A stretch of 25,793 nucleotides of DNA from Conidiobolus incongruus B7586 (lineage: Eukaryota > Entomophthoromycota > Entomophthoromycetes > Entomophthorales > Conidiobolaceae), in contig JNEM01010380.1 of the NCBI GenBank assembly GCA_000697335.1, positions 1 to 25,793 of the forward strand. Reading direction: 5' to 3'. The position numbers and the translations under genes were made by a program. Shown in pieces: positions 21,823-25,793 of this stretch (the first letter of the stretch is position 1; every line of letters begins with the position of its first letter). The notes under the pieces were generated by a model. It was not told where the DNA came from, made no database searches, and saw only the letters and a list, made by a program, of their open reading frames with translations.

Positions 21823-21999
21823 ATGATGGACTATACTAGTCTTTATTTAGATCCATATTTGCAAAATATCCTTATAACATTCTTTCATAAAGTCCTGGAA
21901 AGGGGAATTGTGAAGTTCACAAAACGATTCAACATTAAATACACTATGGTTTTATTCTGTATGCCATTAGCTTCGACTGTTTTGTTCCTGTTATTTTAA
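21823..21999 (+). pseudogene. 58-codon coding-like fragment with a hydrophobic tail
   Basis: An ATG opens a 58-residue frame ending in TAA. It starts MMDYTSLYLDPYLQNI, has a basic middle (KVLERGIVKFTKRFNIKY) and ends in a membrane-like segment (MVLFCMPLASTVLFLLF). Codons such as GTC CTG GAA AGG GGA and CCA TTA GCT TCG ACT stand out from the flanking AT-rich DNA. No splice sites or further exons are evident. It may be a relic or last exon of a membrane-protein gene, or a tail-anchored small protein. About a dozen frames of this length would occur by chance in this window, so only the composition argues for it. Confidence 0.25.
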
Positions 22000-22334
22000 A
22001 TTTGGAATTTATATTTTTTGTATTTTGTATAGCAATGTATTATATACCCCAAATATTATTTTTCATGCATAAAGTGGGCAATAATATGATAGTTGTATGA
22101 CAAATATGGACTTACTGCCCTATTAACTCTAATAAATTTGAATAAATTATCATAATGTAAAACTTTCTCTGACTCTTTCAAAAATGATAATAAGTTAATT
22201 TGGAATGATGGAATTGAAAATTAAAAAATGCAATAATCAATATCATATGAATTTCCAAAATGAGAGAGTATATAAGGAATATATGGGTACTCTTTGTAAA
22301 GAATTACTATATATTTAATATTTTATTTTAGGGT

Positions 22335-22490
22335 GTTTCACAAAAATTAATATTTTTTATGAAACCAGTACGGGATCAAGGTGAGTAGTGATTATGGACT
22401 CTCTATCAACGTGACTTATTTCAAGCTCAATAACTGATAATGTGATGATCGTGCTTAATCTGAGCCAAGATGATAGAACTAGTTTTTTTC
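22335..22490 (+). other. small GC-raised island with a coding-like end
   Basis: A patch of about 150 bases holds a short + reading YGIKVSSDYGLSINVTYFKL followed by NN and a TGA at 22435. The inverted words GTTTCA and TGAAAC flank an AT-rich loop just upstream (22336-22363). It is too short to assign and may be a relic exon. Confidence 0.15.
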
Positions 22491-22499
22491 AGCTAACAT

Positions 22500-24450
22500 G
22501 AAATATATTATTAAACTAACATCAATCCATTAATTTACAACTTATTTTTTTATCCAATACAATATATTAGAAATGTGTTGATAATCAAAATGTAAAAAAT
22601 TCGTATGAATAAAAAATTTTTTATTAAGAGTTCACATATGTTAACTTTGTTTTGAATTCGACTAAACAAAGTATTTTAATATCAAGAATTAGATTATATA
22701 AAAAGAATTATTAAATAAATATTATAGAAAGTTTTTATCATTGGTGTTAATAATATATAATAGATTTTATACAAAGTAGCTAAAACAAAAAAATTAACCA
22801 TATTTACAATCTTTATTGCATTCAAAGCAAAGTGATATCATACTGAAAGTCACTCATACTAATCATTTATATATTTTAATTATTTTCAAAAATTTTAATT
22901 ATATTAATATTATAACTAAATATAAAAAATACATATACCCTGACAATATCCAATTTAAATTTATGAAATTTTTGATCAAATACTAAATAGTATATAAATA
23001 TAATTAATGATAGAGAATTTTTATTTGGAAATTACTCAAATGATGAATTTGTTTTTATATTTATTATTTAACCAAATTGATGAAACATTGGGCGAGACTT
23101 TATTATTTTGTATTATATATTAAGGTTTGGTTATAATTATTTTATATTTTCAATTGATAAACCAATTAGAGAGTAAATGATTAATTCTGAGATTGGTATA
23201 AACAGTTGTTGAAATAGACGAAATAAGAAAAGTTTACTTTTTTTGTTTTTTACATTTAGCAATATAAAAAACAACATATAATTCTTTATATATAAACATA
23301 TAATTGCTCTTTATGTATAATATATATATAAATATATATTTTTCAATCAAAATAATATAGGATTGTATCATTGTTAATTAATTGAGTTATTTTACTTATT
23401 AATTAGGGTGTTGAGTATATGAGTCATAAAATTAGGCACGTTTTTATTAATAGATGATGCTTGGATAAGGATAACTTATATTTTTGTTACCAGCTTCATG
23501 ATATAAAACATAAAAAATTGTTGTGGCAATAAACTCCTCTCGCTCTCTCTCTGAGTTCATACATATTCTTTAGTCTAATTATTGATCAAATCTTTATACT
23601 TTTTATTTGTTTGTAAAAATCACTTCCAATGATATAAACTCCAATATAAATCCTAGCCATTCAAAAACTTATGGAACTGTAGAACAAAGGGCTTTACAAT
23701 ATATGGAAAGCTTAAAAATAATTATATTATAGATATATGCAAAATCTTGAGCTTAGATTGACTTATAAAGCATTAAAGGGATAATTATATCTATAAAATA
23801 ATATCTCTTGTTTATATTTACTAATTATTTTAAATAATTCAATAGGATTGGACTATTAGGTAAGTCAGTTGCTTTAAATATGAAGTTATTATTATTATCA
23901 GTTATTTTTTTTCATATTAATTTTGTGATTTAATTTGTAATTTATTATAAAAAGATATTTGTAAATCAAACATATGGTTGTTCTTTTACTTCTAGTGAGT
24001 ATATATTCAAATTCCATTAATAATACTATTCATTAGTTAAAATTTCAACATATGAAATTATAAAGCAATATATAATCTAGACTTTTCATATGTGCATTAA
24101 TATGAAAAAATCAACTCTCATTTTCATATAGGAATTCATTGAAGCAAATTGATATATTTTTTCTAATAATATATTTCAATAATTTATTAGCATATTTATC
24201 ATAATTCAATAAGTTCTATTAACAGATGTAATAACTACATATAACTATAATCTACTAAATTCTAATATTTTTTAAAATACATATCAAACATTTTGAAACA
24301 TAAATTAATTTTGAATTTTAATATTATTACTAATAATAATACAAATATTGACTATAATCAGTAACTGTAATTAAATTATACAATTTACGACTTTTAAGTA
24401 ACATATTGTTTATTCAATAGAAATTTGAGTTTATTTTTCTTTGCTAAAGG
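22500..24450. other. AT-rich intergenic DNA, no gene seen
   Basis: No gene was found. The one distinctive spot is an imperfect CT repeat near 23,535-23,555 (CTCCTCTCGCTCTCTCTCTG), which could be a promoter-type pyrimidine tract or a simple microsatellite. Confidence 0.6.
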
Positions 24451-24453
24451 CAC

Positions 24454-24670
24454 TTAAAAAATGAAAGATTTTGTTGCCTCAAGTAACAACGACAGTCCGA
24501 TTAACATTACTACTTTGACGAACGGACTCTCCAAATAGGCGAGCATTTTTCCCACAATATGGGGAGCAGCTACAAGCTGGGCAGCCAAACGAACCCTGAA
24601 CACTTCATCGAATGTAGTTACTCTAAGATCTACTAGAGCTAAACCGGACAATGTGTCCGGACCAACTTAA
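24454..24670 (-). pseudogene. 70-codon coding-like frame, unknown protein
   Basis: The minus strand is open for about 70 codons after a TAA, ending in a TAA just left of 24454. The peptide is rich in Ala, Val, Arg, Glu and Pro, unlike chance frames here: DLRVTTFDEVFRVRLAAQL, then APHIVGKMLAYLESPFVK, then a hydrophobic VVMLIGLSLLLEA. There is no ATG near its left edge (the first Met is internal), so it is an exon or relic rather than a complete gene. A perfect hairpin CCGGACA-ATG-TGTCCGG (24644-24660) lies across its 5' end. I do not recognise the family. Confidence 0.3.
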
Positions 24671-24685
24671 TCAAAATAATACTTT

Positions 24686-24727
24686 TCAAATTAAATCAAT
24701 CGAACTACCGCCGGTAGTTTAATTTGA
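24686..24727. repeat. nested inverted repeat
   Basis: AACTACC-GCC-GGTAGTT (24703-24719) sits inside the outer arms TCAAATTA (24686-24693) and TAATTTGA (24720-24727). The inner hairpin is the GC-richest spot in an AT-rich gap between two GC-raised islands. It could be a transposon terminal hairpin or a regulator site. Confidence 0.45.
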
Positions 24728-24779
24728 TAATAACAAACTTGTCATGTTTTATTAATGAATATATATAAATTTTTATAGT

Positions 24780-24930
24780 CCTCATCACACTGACACTTGA
24801 CGGGGTTAGGTTGGATCTCGTGGGAGTAGCTATGCGGAATCGAGCATGAGAACTCACTAGATGGTATAGCCATCTATTCGAGTAACTAGTGAAACCTTAA
24901 TTTCGGTCAGTCACTTAGTTGGTGACAGAT
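24780..24930. other. structured GC-raised island
   Basis: The sequence from TCCTCATCACACTGACACTT onward contains nested stems: CACTAG (24855-24860) with CTAGTG (24886-24891), enclosing TAGATGG (24858-24864) with CCATCTA (24870-24876). A GTCAC/GTGAC pair follows near 24911-24927. On the minus strand a GCTCGATTCC word resembles a pol III B box, but no A box or cloverleaf goes with it. No convincing protein reading was found. It may be part of the same relic as the frame at 24454-24670. Confidence 0.3.
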
Positions 24931-25793
24931 TTATTGATTAAAACAATTTCAAAATGAAATCTAATGAAAAAATTAATGTTTATTGGAAACTTTGTTTCAA
25001 ACTTTTTGTAATATTATTAATTTTCTCAAAGACTAATTACTAAGTCTACCCAGAAAATTTTGCCTCGGTTTCACAACGCAAATACAAAAAATGAAATGTC
25101 AATAAACAAACAGATAAAATAAACAGATTTTATTTTATAAATCTTGTATAATAATTTTTAACTTTGCAATTAGTATTTAATGGATTTGGAAAATTCTGAT
25201 ATATCATATATATCTGATACAGTTTAAGAATTTATATTTTTATAACATTATTTATGTTAATCAATGTAGTATAAAATCAAATATTATATATATAATTAAT
25301 GGATTGATTTTAATTAAAATAAAGTAATATATTTTTGCATAATAAAATTTTATTTATTTATTTTATTCTAGGCTTTACAAATCTAATGGTTTGATTTGTA
25401 GTTATATTGATATTTTTAATAAAAATCAAGGTTGATTAAATTATCCAATCATCGGTCAAATTCTTTGAAATTGGTAATAAATCATTTATCCATTTATTAA
25501 AAATTTAAAAATTTATAATTTTTTCATTAATTAATTTTAATTTCTAAATAAAAATAATTAAGATAAAATGAATATATTTAAATTATAACTTATATCATGT
25601 TATATTAATATCTATTTTTAATCTTTATATTTATTATAAAATCATTATTTAATATTATATTCGAATATATGAATTAGAAATATTTAAATTTAAATTGATA
25701 ATATTTATTAATAAATATATTCATATAAAATCAAATCATATTTTGGATGATATTTTATAATTTTTAACAAATATAAAATTATTTAAAGTATTT
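24931..25793. other. AT-rich DNA to the window end, no gene seen
   Basis: Low-complexity A+T sequence, more extreme after about 25,490. No feature is supportable. Confidence 0.6.

Noticed and set aside
24780-24930. tRNA-derived SINE head on the minus strand
   Set aside because: Only a B-box-like word is present; no A box at proper distance and no cloverleaf pairing.

Overview
This is a very AT-rich eukaryotic window, by eye about four-fifths A+T between genes. The organism is most likely an early-diverging (zygomycete-grade) fungus. The grounds are five compact exons split by four introns of only 53-55 nt, each with GTAAGT-, GTGAGT- or GTAACA-type donors and TAG acceptors; small TATA-driven single-exon genes; and a URI/Bud27 homologue. 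A Conidiobolus-like Entomophthoromycotina genome would fit, but the sequence does not prove it. An AT-rich amoebozoan is the main alternative.

There are three intact protein-coding genes, all on the + strand. Two are paralogous zinc-free medium-chain reductases of the PTGR1 / alkenal double-bond reductase type (5135-6178 and 10121-11164). They lie about 5 kb apart and are both exactly 347 codons. They share a 439-bp stretch that looks identical base for base, while the flanking coding DNA differs, a pattern that suggests recent gene conversion. The third is a five-exon gene for the prefoldin-like RNA polymerase assembly factor URI/Bud27 (13485-15225, 508 aa).

The rest is mostly decayed DNA. 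It includes a tRNA-Val(AAC) relic (11997-12070); a 449-bp insert flanked by 14-bp direct repeats, ending 28 bp before the URI start codon; a broken gene for a small secreted cysteine-containing protein (16105-16700); several short islands of raised GC with coding-like or strongly palindromic content (4.65, 8.6, 11.5, 12.3, 19.9, 21.8, 22.35 and 24.5-24.9 kb); and a 1.6-kb tract (17.48-19.1 kb) poor in CA/TG dinucleotides that may be a mutated retroelement fossil.

No intact mobile element, CRISPR array, rRNA gene or gene cluster was recognised. At this base composition, open frames of 40-60 codons arise by chance many times in a window of this size, so every short fragment below is graded low unless local base composition or peptide content adds support.
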